Positions 53,263 through 63,192 of a stretch of DNA of 64,000 bases are shown here, one piece after another. The stretch comes from Plantimonas leprariae. GTDB taxonomy: Bacteria > Pseudomonadota > Alphaproteobacteria > Rhizobiales > Rhizobiaceae. The notes below the pieces were generated by a model, which saw only the letters and a list, made by a program, of their open reading frames with translations, made no database searches and had not been told where the DNA came from. Position numbers and translations under genes: made by a program. The stretch spans positions 149,102 to 213,101 of the forward strand of contig NZ_VZDO01000009.1 of the NCBI RefSeq assembly GCF_008802405.1. The letters are read 5' to 3'. Numbering within the stretch: the first letter of the stretch is position 1; the number at the start of each line of letters is the position of its first letter.

Positions 53263-54207
53263 TCAGGCAGCGACCTTCGCCTCGATCCGGTCCCAGAGCA
53301 GCGAGGCGATGTCGGCGCCGCCGAAGCGCTTCACCTCGCGGATGCCGGTCGGAGACGTGACGTTGATCTCGGTCATGTAGTCGCCGATCACGTCGATGCC
53401 GACGAAGAGCAGGCCGCGGCGCCTGAGTTCCGGCCCGATCCGCTCGCAGATCTCGCGCTCGCGGGGCGTCAGTTCCGTCGCCTCCGCCCGGCCGCCGACA
53501 TGCATGTTGGAGCGCGCGTCGGTTTCGGCGGGAACGCGGTTGATCGCGCCGGCGAACTCGCCGTCGACGAGGATGATGCGCTTGTCGCCCTTGCGCACGT
53601 CCTTGAGGTAGCGCTGCGCGATGAACGGCTCGCGGAACAGGATGCCGAAGGTTTCCAGGAACGAGGTCAGGTTGCGGTCGTCTTTCGTCAGATGGAACAC
53701 GCCTGCGCCGCCGTTGCCGTAGAGCGGCTTCAGCACGATCTCGCCGAACTCGGCGCGGAATTCGGCGACCTCCAGGGGGTCCTTGGTGATCAGCGTTTCC
53801 GGCATGAGGTCGGCGAACTCGGTGACGAAAATCTTCTCCGGCGCGTTGCGGACCGAGGCCGGGTCGTTGACGACCAGCGTCTTCGGATGGATGCGGTCGA
53901 GGATGTGGGTCGAGGTGATGTAGGCCATGTCGAAGGGCGGGTCCTGCCGCAAGAGCACCACGTCCATGTCGGCGAGGTCGATCTTCGCCTGTTCGGCGAG
54001 GGTGAAGTGCTTGCCCTGCTCCTCCTTGAGTTCCATCACCTCGGCACGCGCCGTCGCCCGGCCGTCCCGGAGCGACAGCCGGTCGGGCGTGTAGTGGTAG
54101 AGCCGGTGCCCGCGCCGTTGCGCTTCGAGGCAGAGGGCGAAGGTCGAGTCGCCCTTGATGGTGATCGAGGAGACGTGGTCCATCTGGACCGCGACGTCGA
54201 GGGGCAT
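53263..54207 (-). CDS. gshB: Glutathione synthetase GshB
   Basis: A 314-residue ATP-grasp enzyme that joins gamma-glutamylcysteine and glycine. Conserved segments are [43 protein letters not shown] (ATP-binding loop), [20 protein letters not shown] and [12 protein letters not shown]. Length is typical. Chromosomal order comM-gshB-yraN is common in Hyphomicrobiales. The 170 bases between it and comM hold no gene. Confidence 0.95.
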   Translation of the reverse strand: MPLDVAVQMDHVSSITIKGDSTFALCLEAQRRGHRLYHYTPDRLSLRDGRATARAEVMELKEEQGKHFTLAEQAKIDLADMDVVLLRQDPPFDMAYITSTHILDRIHPKTLVVNDPASVRNAPEKIFVTEFADLMPETLITKDPLEVAEFRAEFGEIVLKPLYGNGGAGVFHLTKDDRNLTSFLETFGILFREPFIAQRYLKDVRKGDKRIILVDGEFAGAINRVPAETDARSNMHVGGRAEATELTPREREICERIGPELRRRGLLFVGIDVIGDYMTEINVTSPTGIREVKRFGGADIASLLWDRIEAKVAA

Positions 54208-54225
54208 GGGGATGGCTCCGTGCGT

Positions 54226-55416
54226 TCAGGCGTGGATCGGGAAATCCGGCATGATGCGTTTCATGAACGCGTCGAACAGCGGCACGGTGAAGGCGGTGTC
54301 GCCGTGGGAAGGACTGTAGATCATCCCCTTGAGAATGAGGGAATTGCGCAAGGGCGCCATGGTCGTCACCTTGCGCTGGAGACGATCGGCTATGTCGCCC
54401 GAACGATGCGGCCCGGGGCCGAGTTCGGCCATGGCCCGCAGGTAACGCTTCTCGGCAGGGGTCAGCCGGTCGAATCGAACCCGGAAGAAGCTCGCGTCGA
54501 GATCGGCGAGCGCGAGCGGCGTTGCTGCCTGCGCATGCTCTCGCCGGATCGGCGACGCGTTTGCCAAGAGCCAGGCATGCTTGCCCCATTCCTGGAGGAA
54601 GTACGGATACCCCTGGGTTTGCCGCAGGATTTCTTCGATCGCGTCCGGTTCGTAGGAAACGTCAAGTTCGTTCGCCGGCAGGCACAACGCGTCGGTCGCC
54701 GCCTCGGTCGACAATCGATCGACGGAAACGAACTCGAACAAGCGCTCCGCGTAGGATTTCGCGCGGCCCATCTGCCCGAGAAGTTGCGGCAGGCCGGCGG
54801 CGATCATCATGACCGGCAGTTGGTCTCGACCGATCGCGTGCAGAGCCGCAATCAAGGCTGCCAGTTGTTCCTCCGGAACATACTGCAATTCGTCGACGGC
54901 GATGATCATGACCGTCTCCCTGGCTTGCGCGGCCTCGCCGACGCTTCGCAAGAGATCCTGCAGGTCGAGTTCCAGATCGCCGCTGTCTGCGAGGCCCGGT
55001 TCCGGCTCGATATCAATACCGAACTCGACGTCTCCATACCGCATCTTCACCGAACGGGCGAAACCTGCCAGCGCTCGCATGGCGCGCTGGCCGGCCGCCA
55101 GGGCGGCTTGTCCTCGATCGAGGCGCAGGAGAGCGGCTCGCAGCGGTGGGATGAGCAGCCCGGGAAACGACCTTCCTTCCGGCGCTTCGATCCAGACGGT
55201 CGGAAACCCCGCTTCCGCCGCATCGCGCCGCATCTTCGCGAGCAGCACCGTCTTACCGACGCCCCGCAGACCATAGCCGATCATGCTGCGCGCGGAGCGG
55301 CCCGCCCGGAAGCGATCGCGCGCGACCGCCACTCGTTCGATGACGTCGTCGCGCCCGGCCAGTTCCGGCGGTTGGGTTCCGGCGCCAGGGGCGTATGGGT
55401 TGTCGCGCGGCTCCAT
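54226..55416 (-). CDS. AAA ATPase of unknown role (ORC/CDC6- or STAND-like)
   Basis: A 396-residue P-loop ATPase. Walker A GLRGVGKT is at residues 49-56, Walker B MIIAVDELQYV near 168-178, followed by a sensor-like MMIAAGLPQLLGQMG. The C-terminal 110 residues (LTPAEKRYLRAMAELGPGPH, then RSGDIADRLQRKVTTMAPLR) form a winged-helix-like region. Relatives occur in mobile elements and as signal-transducing or replication-like ATPases. It interrupts the usual gshB-yraN neighbourhood and uses less GC-extreme codons than its neighbours, so it was probably acquired. A likely promoter on the minus strand (TTGCAT, 18 bases, TATAGG) leaves little or no leader. Confidence 0.8.
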   Translation of the reverse strand: MEPRDNPYAPGAGTQPPELAGRDDVIERVAVARDRFRAGRSARSMIGYGLRGVGKTVLLAKMRRDAAEAGFPTVWIEAPEGRSFPGLLIPPLRAALLRLDRGQAALAAGQRAMRALAGFARSVKMRYGDVEFGIDIEPEPGLADSGDLELDLQDLLRSVGEAAQARETVMIIAVDELQYVPEEQLAALIAALHAIGRDQLPVMMIAAGLPQLLGQMGRAKSYAERLFEFVSVDRLSTEAATDALCLPANELDVSYEPDAIEEILRQTQGYPYFLQEWGKHAWLLANASPIRREHAQAATPLALADLDASFFRVRFDRLTPAEKRYLRAMAELGPGPHRSGDIADRLQRKVTTMAPLRNSLILKGMIYSPSHGDTAFTVPLFDAFMKRIMPDFPIHA

Positions 55417-55445
55417 ACGGAGCCCTATAGCGAACTTACCCCATG

Positions 55446-55489
55446 TTATGCAATATGCATAAACCTGCCTAAACTTCGCATAACCTGCT
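55446..55489. promoter_or_regulatory. Perfect 17-bp dyad and direct repeats upstream of the AAA ATPase gene
   Basis: TTATGCA-ATA-TGCATAA (55446-55462) is a perfect inverted repeat that overlaps the proposed -35 (TTGCAT on the minus strand) of the ATPase gene. Further from the gene two related direct repeats follow, GCATAAACCTGC (55457-55468) and GCATAACCTGC (55478-55488). This patch is AT-rich in a GC-rich region and looks like a repressor binding array. No dedicated regulator gene is adjacent. Confidence 0.6.
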
Positions 55490-55860
55490 TAGCCGCGCCA
55501 AGCGTCCGGCACGTGCACCGGCCAGCGGCGCGGCAGGATGGCGACGAGGTCGAAGCGGAGCGACAGGCGGGCCGCGTCGCGCTGCTTCGCCAGCCAGAGG
55601 TCGGCGGCATTGCAGATGCGGCGTTGCGCGGCCGGCGAAACGGCGTCCATCGCTGCGGCCAGCGTCGAACGCGCCTTCACCTCGACCACCGCGACGGTAC
55701 TTCCCCGCCGGGCGATCAGGTCGATCTCGCCGAGCTTCGTGCGGTGACGGACCGCGAGGATGCGGTAGCCCTTCATCCGCAACGCCCAGGCCGCCAGCCA
55801 TTCGCCGCGATGGCCCCTGAGGAAACCGGCACGGCGTTTCGCGAGGCGTGCCTCGCTCAA
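55489..55860 (-). CDS. yraN: YraN family protein (UPF0102), Holliday-junction-resolvase-like fold
   Basis: A 123-residue UPF0102 protein. It carries the nuclease-like core [23 protein letters not shown], with the E-x-D and E-V-K residues of the endonuclease fold, preceded by [19 protein letters not shown]. Its physiological role is not settled. The start is a TTG at 55860 overlapping the rsmI stop (TTGA), which gives the normal family length; there is no closer ATG or GTG before the conserved region. The gene order rsmI-yraN is conserved in many proteobacteria. Confidence 0.87.
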   Translation of the reverse strand: MSEARLAKRRAGFLRGHRGEWLAAWALRMKGYRILAVRHRTKLGEIDLIARRGSTVAVVEVKARSTLAAAMDAVSPAAQRRICNAADLWLAKQRDAARLSLRFDLVAILPRRWPVHVPDAWRG

Positions 55861-56744
55861 CTCTTCAGTTCCAGCGCGCGCTTGTAGAGATCGCGGCGGT
55901 TGAGACCGGTCAGCTTCGCCGCCTCGCGGGCCGCGTCCGCCGGCTTCATCTCCGCGAGGAGGCCGGCGAGGATCGCGTCGGCGTCGGCCTCGGTCGGCGG
56001 GGCTTGCGTCGCCGGCGGCGCGACCACGACGACGATCTCGCCTCGGACGCGGTCCATAGCCTCGAACGTCTTTTCCAGGTCGCCGAGCGAACCGCGATAG
56101 CTGGTCTCGAAGGCCTTGGTCAGTTCGCGGCAGACGGCAGCGGGGCGCTCGCTCCCCAGGACCGCCGCCATGTCGGCGAGCGCGTCGCGAATGCGGTGCG
56201 GCGCCTCGAAGAACAGGAGCGTCGCCGGGACGCGCCGAAGCTCTTCCAGCCGCGCGCGACGCGCCATCTCCTTTCCCGGCAGGAAGCCGGCGAACAGGAA
56301 GGCGTCCGACGGCAGGCCGGAGGCGACGAGCGCGGCGAGCACCGCCGACGCACCGGGGATCGGATAGACCGGCATTCCCCGCTCGATCACCTCGCCGACG
56401 AGCCGGAAGCCCGGGTCGGACACGAGCGGCGTGCCGGCATCGGAGACGAGCGCGACGCTCCTCCCCTCCTCCAGCGCCGCGACCAGCGCCGGGCCGGCTT
56501 CGCCTGCGTTGTGCTCGTGATAGGGCGTCAAACGGCGGCGGATGGCGTAGCGCTCGAGGAGGACATGCGTCACGCGCGTGTCCTCGCAGGCGAGGATGTC
56601 GGCCCCGGCGCACACTTCCAGGGCGCGGAGCGTGACGTCGGCGAGGTTCCCGATCGGCGTCGCGACGAGATAGAGGCCGCCTTCCGGCTTCGCCGCGGCG
56701 AAGGCCTGTCCGCGGATCGCGAAGCTTCGCTCGCCCTCCGCCAT
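55857..56744 (-). CDS. rsmI: 16S rRNA (cytidine-1402-2'-O)-methyltransferase RsmI
   Basis: A 295-residue tetrapyrrole-methylase-fold rRNA methyltransferase. It shows [68 protein letters not shown] and FEAPHRI, all hallmarks of RsmI. The start ATG at 56744 shares one base with the hemW stop. The C-terminal part ([15 protein letters not shown]) is the usual helical end. Confidence 0.94.
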   Translation of the reverse strand: MAEGERSFAIRGQAFAAAKPEGGLYLVATPIGNLADVTLRALEVCAGADILACEDTRVTHVLLERYAIRRRLTPYHEHNAGEAGPALVAALEEGRSVALVSDAGTPLVSDPGFRLVGEVIERGMPVYPIPGASAVLAALVASGLPSDAFLFAGFLPGKEMARRARLEELRRVPATLLFFEAPHRIRDALADMAAVLGSERPAAVCRELTKAFETSYRGSLGDLEKTFEAMDRVRGEIVVVVAPPATQAPPTEADADAILAGLLAEMKPADAAREAAKLTGLNRRDLYKRALELKS

Positions 56745-57946
56745 CAGCAGAGGTCGGCGACCACGGCGTCGAGCACCATCATGCCGGCCGGCGTCGCGCG
56801 GATGCGATCGGGCCCGAGCCGCTCGATCATGCCGTGCCCGGCGAGGTCGGCCTCGCTCGCGTGATCGATGTCGCGGCCGGTGAGCCGGCGCCAGCGGGCG
56901 AGATCGATCCCCTCGGCGAGGCGGAGGCCCATCAGGAGAAGCTCGTCCGCCTCTTCCTCGGGGGTCAGCAGGTCGTCGGTGACGATGCCGCTGTCCCAAT
57001 CCTCGACCATCCGCAGCCAGGTTTCCGGATGCCGCTCGGTCGCGACGGCATGGCGTCCGCCCGGGCCCATGAGCCGCCCGTGCGCACCGGGGCCGACCCC
57101 AGCATAAAGGCCGTAGCGCCAGTAGGTGAGGTTGTGGCGCGATTCCGCGCCGGGCGCCGCGTGGTTGGAAATCTCGTAGGCCGGCAGGCCGCGGGCGCGC
57201 GTCAGGTCCTGCGTCGCCTGGTAGAGATCGGCTGACAGCTCGCCGTCCGGCACGATCAGCTTGCCGGCCGCGCGCAGCGCGTGGAAGGGCGTCCCTTCCT
57301 CGATCGTGAGCTGGTAGAGCGACAGGTGGTCGGCCGCGAGGTCGATGGCGCGGGCGAGTTCAGCCTCCCATGCCTCCACCGTCTGGCCGGGCCGGGCGTA
57401 GATCAGGTCGAAGCTCAGACGCGGGAAGATTTCGCGGGCGAGGCCGATCGCATGAAGAGCTTGGGACACGTCATGGAGACGGCCGAGGCGGCGGAGGTCC
57501 TCGTCGTGGAGCGCCTGGACGCCGAGCGAGACGCGGTTGACGCCGGCCGCGCGGTAGCCGCGGAAGCGCTCCGCCTCGACGCTGGACGGATTGGCCTCCA
57601 GCGTCACTTCGGCATCCGGCGCGACCGCCCATTCGCCGGCGATGGCCTCAAGGATCCCGGCCACCGTCTCGGGGAGCATCAGCGAAGGCGTGCCGCCGCC
57701 GAAGAACACGGAAGTGACGCGTTCGCCCTTCGAGCGCCCCGCCATCACGGCGAGCTCGCGCCGGAACGCCGCGGCGTAGCGCTCCTGATCCACCGCCTGA
57801 TGCCGGACATGGCTGTTGAAGTCGCAATACGGGCATTTGGCCGCGCAGAACGGCCAGTGCACGTAGACGCCGAAGCCCGGCTCGCGCGACGGCACGGGCA
57901 AGGCGGTGACGGTCGCGCCGAGCGGCGCGGGCGCGTGGGCGTTCAT
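56744..57946 (-). CDS. hemW: Heme chaperone HemW (radical SAM, formerly annotated as coproporphyrinogen oxidase-like)
   Basis: A 400-residue radical SAM protein. [20 protein letters not shown] has the CxxxCxxC [4Fe-4S] site; [28 protein letters not shown] and [11 protein letters not shown] follow. The fourth cysteine is missing after CxxxCxxC (the sequence reads CPYCDFN), as in HemW, so heme chaperone rather than oxidase activity is expected. Its first codon overlaps the rdgB stop as ATGA. Confidence 0.92.
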   Translation of the reverse strand: MNAHAPAPLGATVTALPVPSREPGFGVYVHWPFCAAKCPYCDFNSHVRHQAVDQERYAAAFRRELAVMAGRSKGERVTSVFFGGGTPSLMLPETVAGILEAIAGEWAVAPDAEVTLEANPSSVEAERFRGYRAAGVNRVSLGVQALHDEDLRRLGRLHDVSQALHAIGLAREIFPRLSFDLIYARPGQTVEAWEAELARAIDLAADHLSLYQLTIEEGTPFHALRAAGKLIVPDGELSADLYQATQDLTRARGLPAYEISNHAAPGAESRHNLTYWRYGLYAGVGPGAHGRLMGPGGRHAVATERHPETWLRMVEDWDSGIVTDDLLTPEEEADELLLMGLRLAEGIDLARWRRLTGRDIDHASEADLAGHGMIERLGPDRIRATPAGMMVLDAVVADLC

Positions 57947-58593
57947 CCGGGCGACGTCCAGAGCGCGGCGTCGGCAAAGAGCTGGAAGGCCTTCGCGCGG
58001 TGCGACAGGGCCTTTTCCTGCCCCGGCTTCCAGCTGTGCTTCTCTTCCGCGCTCATCTCGCCGAAGGTGCGGGTCTCGCCGTCGGGCAGGAAGAACGGGT
58101 CGTAGCCGAAGCCGAGGGTGCCGCGCGGCGGCCAGACCACCGTCCCGTGCACCTCGCCGCGGAACTCATGCGTGCTGCCGTCCGGCTGCGCCAGCGACAG
58201 GACGCAGACGAAGAAGGCGCGCCGGCGCTCAGGATTGGTCGCGCCGGCCGACTGCAGCTTCTCCTCGACGTTGCGCATCGCCTGCGCGAAATCCTTGGAC
58301 GCCCCGGCCCAGCGCGCCGAATAGATGCCGGGATCGCCGCCGAGCGCCTCGACGCAGATGCCGGAATCGTCGGACAGCGCGACGAGGCCGGAAGCGGTCG
58401 CCCCCGCCACCGCCTTCAACCGGGCGTTTTCCTCGAAGGTCGTGCCGGTCTCGTCCGGCTCCGGCAACCCCTTGTCGGCGGCCGAGATCACCTCGAAGCC
58501 GAATGGCCCGAGCAGGTCGCGGAATTCGCGCAGCTTGCCGGCATTGTGGCTGGCGAGGAGCAGCGGCCCCGCCAGCGGGTCGAGGCGCGTCAC
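57943..58593 (-). CDS. rdgB: Non-canonical purine NTP pyrophosphatase RdgB (HAM1)
   Basis: A 216-residue ITP/XTP pyrophosphatase that cleans the nucleotide pool. It shows the substrate loop [48 protein letters not shown] and [12 protein letters not shown]. The start is a GTG at 58593 overlapping the rph stop (GTGA). Length is typical. Confidence 0.94.
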   Translation of the reverse strand: MTRLDPLAGPLLLASHNAGKLREFRDLLGPFGFEVISAADKGLPEPDETGTTFEENARLKAVAGATASGLVALSDDSGICVEALGGDPGIYSARWAGASKDFAQAMRNVEEKLQSAGATNPERRRAFFVCVLSLAQPDGSTHEFRGEVHGTVVWPPRGTLGFGYDPFFLPDGETRTFGEMSAEEKHSWKPGQEKALSHRAKAFQLFADAALWTSPG

Positions 58594-59318
58594 GGCAAGG
58601 GGGCGGCGATCGCCGCCTTCTGCATCTCGACGAGCCCGGCGATGCCGGCCTTCGCCAGCGCCATCAACTCGCCGAATTCCGCCTCCGAGAACGGCGCGCC
58701 CTCGGCGGTGCCTTGGATCTCGACGATGCCGCCGCGCCCCGTCATCACGAAGTTGGCGTCGGTCTCGGCGGAGGAATCCTCCAGGTAGTCGAGGTCGATC
58801 ACCGCCTCGCCCTTCGAGATGCCGCAGCTGATCGCCGCCACGTGGTCGCGGATCACGGCCTCGCGCTTCACCATGCCGCGCGCTTCCATCCAGGCGAGGC
58901 AGTCGTGCAGCGCGACGAAGCCGCCGGTGATCGAGGCGGTGCGCGTGCCGCCGTCCGCCTGGATCACGTCGCAGTCGACGGTGATCTGCCGCTCGCCGAG
59001 CGCCTGGAGGTCGACCACGGCGCGCAAACTCCGGCCGATCAGGCGCTGGATCTCCAGCGTGCGGCCGCTCTGCTTGCCGGAGGAGGCCTCGCGGCGCATG
59101 CGCTCGCCGGTGGCGCGCGGCAGCATGCCGTATTCGGCCGTCACCCAGCCCTTGCCGGAGTTCTTCAGGAACGGCGGCACCCGCTCCTCCAGGCTCGCGG
59201 TGCAGAGCACGTGCGTGTCGCCGAACTTCACGAGGCAGGAGCCTTCCGCGTGGCGCGAGACGCCGCGCTCCAGCGTCACGCTGCGCATTGCGTCGGAGGC
59301 TCGTCGGGATGGACGCAT
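58590..59318 (-). CDS. rph: Ribonuclease PH
   Basis: A 242-residue phosphorolytic 3'-exoribonuclease that trims tRNA 3' ends. It starts [19 protein letters not shown] and contains [72 protein letters not shown] and [19 protein letters not shown]. The ATG at 59318 is where the family's conserved N-terminus begins. It is divergent from hrcA, with a 106-base promoter region between them. Confidence 0.94.
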   Translation of the reverse strand: MRPSRRASDAMRSVTLERGVSRHAEGSCLVKFGDTHVLCTASLEERVPPFLKNSGKGWVTAEYGMLPRATGERMRREASSGKQSGRTLEIQRLIGRSLRAVVDLQALGERQITVDCDVIQADGGTRTASITGGFVALHDCLAWMEARGMVKREAVIRDHVAAISCGISKGEAVIDLDYLEDSSAETDANFVMTGRGGIVEIQGTAEGAPFSEAEFGELMALAKAGIAGLVEMQKAAIAAPLP

Positions 59319-59424
59319 GGGACTTCGCTCGATCTCAAGGGGTTGCGCCGCTTCTAGCCGCGACGCGCACGCGACGCAACGAAGGTGACGAAGCGCCGCT
59401 CCCCGTCCTATATCGGTAGCAGAC

Positions 59425-60543
59425 GTGCCTGACGCCAAGCCGATGAACGACTTCCGCCTTCCTCCCGAACGCCTCGCCGGTGCGCTCGACGAGCGCTCCC
59501 GCGACATCTTCCGCCTGATCGTCGAGTCCTATCTCGACATCGGCGAGCCGGTCGGCTCGCGCTCGCTATCGCGGCTCCTGACCACAGCGCTGTCGCCCGC
59601 CTCGATCCGCAACGTGATGAGCGATCTGGAGCAGCTCGGCCTCATCTACGCCCCGCACGTCTCGGCCGGCCGCCTGCCGACGGAGCTGGGTCTGCGCTTC
59701 TTCGTCGACGCCTTCCTGGAGATCGGGGACCTCGCCGAGGGCGAGCGCGCTGCGATCGAGGACAAGGTGCGGAAGCGCGGCGACGGCCGCTCCATCCAGT
59801 CGCTCCTGACCGAGGCCAGCCAGATGCTCAGCGGCCTGTCGCGCGGCGCGGGGCTGGTGCTCGCGGCGAAGACCGACCTTCGATTGAAGCATGTCGAGTT
59901 CATCCGCCTCGAAGCGACCCGCGCGTTGGCCGTCCTCGTCGGCGAGAACGGCGACGTCGAGAACCGCATCGTCGAGCTGCCGGCCGGCATCACCGCCTCG
60001 CAGCTCGTCGAGGCCTCGAACTTCCTCAACGCCCACATCGTCGGGCGCACGCTGGCGGAAGCCCGCCTGCGCATCGAGGCGCTGAAGGCCGAGACGGCGG
60101 CGGCGTTGGACCGCCTGTCGCGCCAGCTCGTCGACCAGGGCCTCGCGCTCTGGTCGGGGGCGGAGGCGGACCAGCCGTCGCGGCTCATCGTGCGCGGGCG
60201 CGCCAACCTCCTCGAAAACGTCACGGCGGCCGACGACCTCGAGCGCCTGCGGCTGCTCTTCAACGATCTCGAAACGAAGAGCGGGCTGATCGAGCTCCTG
60301 GATCTCGCCGAGACCGGCAACGGCGTCCGGATCTTCATCGGCTCGGAGAACAAGCTGTTCTCGCTGTCCGGCTCGTCGCTGGTGATCGCCCCCTACGAGG
60401 ATGCCGAGGGCAAGGTGGTCGGCGCGGTCGGCGTGATCGGCCCGACGCGGCTGAACTACCGCCGCATCGTGCCGATGGTGGACTACACGGCGCGGGTGGT
60501 GACGCGCATCCTCGCGAAGGAGAAGGGTCCGCGCCGCCCGTGA
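59425..60543 (+). CDS. hrcA: Heat-inducible transcription repressor HrcA
   Basis: A 372-residue repressor of class I heat-shock genes. The N-terminal winged helix reads [21 protein letters not shown] and [25 protein letters not shown]. The C-terminal end has [11 protein letters not shown] and [24 protein letters not shown] at 59425 opens the frame; an ATG at 59443 is possible. No CIRCE inverted repeat is visible near it, so it is not obviously autoregulated. It precedes grpE, as in many alphaproteobacteria. Confidence 0.94.
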   Translation: MPDAKPMNDFRLPPERLAGALDERSRDIFRLIVESYLDIGEPVGSRSLSRLLTTALSPASIRNVMSDLEQLGLIYAPHVSAGRLPTELGLRFFVDAFLEIGDLAEGERAAIEDKVRKRGDGRSIQSLLTEASQMLSGLSRGAGLVLAAKTDLRLKHVEFIRLEATRALAVLVGENGDVENRIVELPAGITASQLVEASNFLNAHIVGRTLAEARLRIEALKAETAAALDRLSRQLVDQGLALWSGAEADQPSRLIVRGRANLLENVTAADDLERLRLLFNDLETKSGLIELLDLAETGNGVRIFIGSENKLFSLSGSSLVIAPYEDAEGKVVGAVGVIGPTRLNYRRIVPMVDYTARVVTRILAKEKGPRRP

Positions 60544-60641
60544 CCGGTGCTCCACCTTGATTTTGCGTCGGCGTCCATCGATATCGGCGGCGAAGACGGA
60601 CCGCCCTGCGGCGGCCCGCGCGACATTCCGACGAGGTGACG

Positions 60642-61331
60642 ATGACGAGCGACGGCCAGCGACCCGAGAACGAGGATACGGACGAGACGATCGGGCGCGA
60701 GGAAACCGACGCCGCGGCGCAGCCGAAGAGCGGCTTCTCGGACGACGCGGCGGCGAGCTTCATCCGCGAGGCGGCGGAAGCGCGTATCGCCGAACTCGAA
60801 GCGGAAAGCGCCACCGAGAAGGACCGGGCGCTCCGCATCGCCGCCGAGATGGAGAACCTTCGCCGCCGCACCGAGCGCGAGATCAAGGACGCGCGCACCT
60901 ATGCGGTGGCGAACTTCGCCCGCGAGATGCTGGCCGTGATGGACAATCTCGGCCGCGCCATCGCGGCGGTGCCGGCCGAGGAGCGCGCGGCGGAGGCAAG
61001 CGGCCTCAAGCACCTGATCGAGGGCGTCGAGATCACCGAGCGCGGCCTGCTCGCGGCGCTGGAGCGCTTCGGCGTGAAGAAGCTGGAACCCTTGAACGGC
61101 CGCTTCGACCCGAACTTCCACCAGGCGATGTTCGAGGTGCCGAACCCTGCTGTGCCGAACAACACCGTGGTCCAGGTCGTGCAGGACGGCTACTCGATCG
61201 GCGAGCGGGTGCTCCGCCCCGCGATGGTAGGCGTTTCCAAGGGCGGTCCGAAACCGGCGCAGGCTGCGGCCGAGCCCGCCGCCGCCGCGCCGCGCCCGGG
61301 CGAGACGAGCGAGCCCGGCAGTGCCGGGTAG
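60642..61331 (+). CDS. grpE: DnaK nucleotide exchange factor GrpE
   Basis: A 229-residue GrpE. An acidic, disordered N-terminus is followed by the long helix ([22 protein letters not shown]), the [18 protein letters not shown] segment and the beta-wing signature [13 protein letters not shown]...[24 protein letters not shown], read in pieces around residues 160-200. It releases ADP from DnaK. Two starts compete: GTG at 60636 and ATG at 60642; GAGG immediately upstream favours the ATG. Confidence 0.95.
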   Translation: MTSDGQRPENEDTDETIGREETDAAAQPKSGFSDDAAASFIREAAEARIAELEAESATEKDRALRIAAEMENLRRRTEREIKDARTYAVANFAREMLAVMDNLGRAIAAVPAEERAAEASGLKHLIEGVEITERGLLAALERFGVKKLEPLNGRFDPNFHQAMFEVPNPAVPNNTVVQVVQDGYSIGERVLRPAMVGVSKGGPKPAQAAAEPAAAAPRPGETSEPGSAG

Positions 61332-61402
61332 GATCCCACGCGAAAACGGTGGCTCCGAACCGCATGGCAGGCTAGAACGAAGCCGGTCTGGGGAGTGGAA
61401 AC

Positions 61403-61612
61403 ATGGGCGTGAACGTCGTGATCGATGACGCCTTGCTCGCGGAAGCGACGAGGGTGGCCGGCCTCGAATCCGACAGCGCGACCATAGAGGAAGCGCTGCG
61501 GCTGCTGATCGCCAACCGACGCCGTCAGGCGCTCGAGAACCTTCGGGGCATGGGCTGGGAGGGCGACCTCGAGGCCATGCGCGAGGGTCGAGCCGACCAT
61601 AGCGGGAAGTGA
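61403..61612 (+). CDS. vapB: VapB-type antitoxin
   Basis: A 69-residue antitoxin of the type II VapB family: an N-terminal strand (VNVVIDDALLAEA) for ribbon-helix-helix DNA binding, a helix (ATIEEALRLLIANRRRQAL) and a C-terminal toxin-binding tail with GMGWEGDLEAM. It overlaps the PIN-domain toxin gene by four bases (GTGA), the classical antitoxin-first order. It would repress its own operon and mask the toxin. Confidence 0.85.
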   Translation: MGVNVVIDDALLAEATRVAGLESDSATIEEALRLLIANRRRQALENLRGMGWEGDLEAMREGRADHSGK

Positions 61613-61995
61613 TCGTCGTCGATACGTCGGTCTGGATCGACTATCTGCGTGACGCCGACGATCCGCGTGTCGAAACGCTTGCTTCCCTCGACAGCGCCGA
61701 GATCATCGTCGGCGATCTGGTTCTGCTGGAGGTACTGCAGGGAGCGCGGACCGACCAGCACGCGTCCGGCTTGGAGGACGAGCTTCGCCGATTCAGGATC
61801 GTTCCGATGACCTCCCCCGCGCTCGCCGTCGAGGCGGCGCGCATCTACCGTGCGCTTCGTGCCGAAGGGGTGACGATCCGCAAGACCGTCGACCTCGCGA
61901 TCGCGACCTTCTGCATCGCGAACGGCCATGCACTTCTGCAGAGCGACCGCGATTTCGAGGCGATCGCGCGCCGCTTCCCGCTCCGCCTGATCTGA
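61609..61995 (+). CDS. vapC: VapC-type PIN-domain ribonuclease toxin
   Basis: A 128-residue PIN ribonuclease. Catalytic acidic residues are seen in VVDTSVWIDYL (D5), VLLEVLQGARTD (Glu), KTVDLAIATFC (Asp) and LLQSDRDFEAIA (Asp). It probably cleaves tRNA or rRNA when VapB is degraded. The GTG start overlaps the antitoxin stop. The pair sits between grpE and folD, three bases before the converging folD end. Confidence 0.88.
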   Translation: MIVVDTSVWIDYLRDADDPRVETLASLDSAEIIVGDLVLLEVLQGARTDQHASGLEDELRRFRIVPMTSPALAVEAARIYRALRAEGVTIRKTVDLAIATFCIANGHALLQSDRDFEAIARRFPLRLI

Positions 61996-61998
61996 CGC

Positions 61999-62904
61999 TC
62001 AGAAGCGCGACGGCTCCTGTCCGCCGGCGCGGAAGGCCGAGACCAGGGTGTTCGCCATCAGCATCGCGATGGTCATCGGGCCGACGCCGCCCGGCACCGG
62101 CGTGATGGCGCTCGCGCGTCCGAGCGCCTCGTCGTAGGCGACGTCGCCGACGAGGCGCGTCCTCCCTTCGCCCCGCTCCGGCGCCGGGATGCGGTTGACG
62201 CCGACGTCGATCACCACCGCGCCCTGCCTGATCCAGTCGCCGCGGATCATCTGCGGCCGGCCGACCGCCGCGACGAGGATGTCGGCGGTCCGGCAGACCT
62301 CCGCCAGGTCGGCGGTGCGCGAATGGGCGATCGTCACCGTGGCGTCGGCGGCGAGCAGCAGTTGCGCCATCGGCTTGCCGACGATGTTGGAGCGCCCGAC
62401 CACCACGGCGCGGCGTCCCGACAGGTCGTCGCCGATGACGTCGCGGATCAGGATCATCGCGCCGGCCGGCGTGCAGGGCACGAAGGCGGCGGCCGCCTGC
62501 CCCGTGCCGATCAGGCCGACATTCGTCAGATGGAAGCCGTCGACGTCCTTCTCGACCGCGATCGCGCGGATGACCTTGCCGGCGTCGATGTGCTTCGGCA
62601 GCGGCAGTTGCACGAGGATGCCGTGGATCGTCGGATCGGCGTTCAGCCGCTCGACGAGGCCCAGAAGCTCCGCCTCGCTCGTCTCGGCTGCGAGCACGTG
62701 GCGCTCGGACCGGAAGCCGCACTCCTCGGCCATGCGCGCCTTCGATGCGACGTAGACCTGGCTCGCCGGATCCTCGCCGACGATCGCGACGGCGAGCCCC
62801 GGCCGCATGCCCGCCTCGGCCCGCAACCTTTCCGCCTCCGCCTTCACCCGCGCGACGATCCGCGCCGCCGTCGCCTTGCCGTCGATCCGTTTCGCCTCAG
62901 ACAT
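61999..62904 (-). CDS. folD: Methylenetetrahydrofolate dehydrogenase/cyclohydrolase FolD
   Basis: A 301-residue bifunctional enzyme of one-carbon metabolism. It shows [20 protein letters not shown] (with the catalytic-site YVxxK), [50 protein letters not shown] and [16 protein letters not shown]. The ATG at 62904 was chosen as the start because the region upstream is Arg/Ser rich and non-conserved. Confidence 0.95.
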   Translation of the reverse strand: MSEAKRIDGKATAARIVARVKAEAERLRAEAGMRPGLAVAIVGEDPASQVYVASKARMAEECGFRSERHVLAAETSEAELLGLVERLNADPTIHGILVQLPLPKHIDAGKVIRAIAVEKDVDGFHLTNVGLIGTGQAAAAFVPCTPAGAMILIRDVIGDDLSGRRAVVVGRSNIVGKPMAQLLLAADATVTIAHSRTADLAEVCRTADILVAAVGRPQMIRGDWIRQGAVVIDVGVNRIPAPERGEGRTRLVGDVAYDEALGRASAITPVPGGVGPMTIAMLMANTLVSAFRAGGQEPSRF

Positions 62905-63112
62905 CCGCGCCTTTCCGTGTCCACGCGCGGCTTGTAGGACGGCTTTCCGCGGCGACGAAGCGGAAGCTGCGCCGCGTCCAGTCGCGACCACGTCTTCCGC
63001 CGCGACCGGACCACGAACTTCCTCAGAGCCAGCTCGGCCGCGCAAGCAGAAACACGAAACGAAACCACAACCTTCAGATGTATCGACGGTCGTCTTCCTC
63101 GCGCAGGTGCTC

Positions 63113-63126
63113 AATAAACGTTTATT
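63113..63126. promoter_or_regulatory. Perfect 14-bp AT-rich palindrome upstream of the chemoreceptor gene
   Basis: AATAAACGTTTATT is a perfect palindrome 67 bases before the chemoreceptor start, in a 120-base AT-rich stretch that is unlike the GC-rich surroundings. It may be an operator or part of the promoter of that gene. The gap 62905-63192 has no gene. Confidence 0.5.
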
Positions 63127-63192
63127 CAAACATGCGGTCTACCGTTGCTCTTCGATATGCGGTTTTGAGTTTGAGTATCGAAGAGGCAAAGC

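Noticed and set aside
53167..55887. A 906-residue open frame opposite gshB, the AAA ATPase and yraN
   Set aside because: It spans three well-supported genes on the other strand and shows no motif; such long mirror frames are expected in GC-rich DNA.
59319..59424. CIRCE element (TTAGCACTC-N9-GAGTGCTAA) upstream of hrcA
   Set aside because: No such inverted repeat is present in the divergent rph-hrcA gap.
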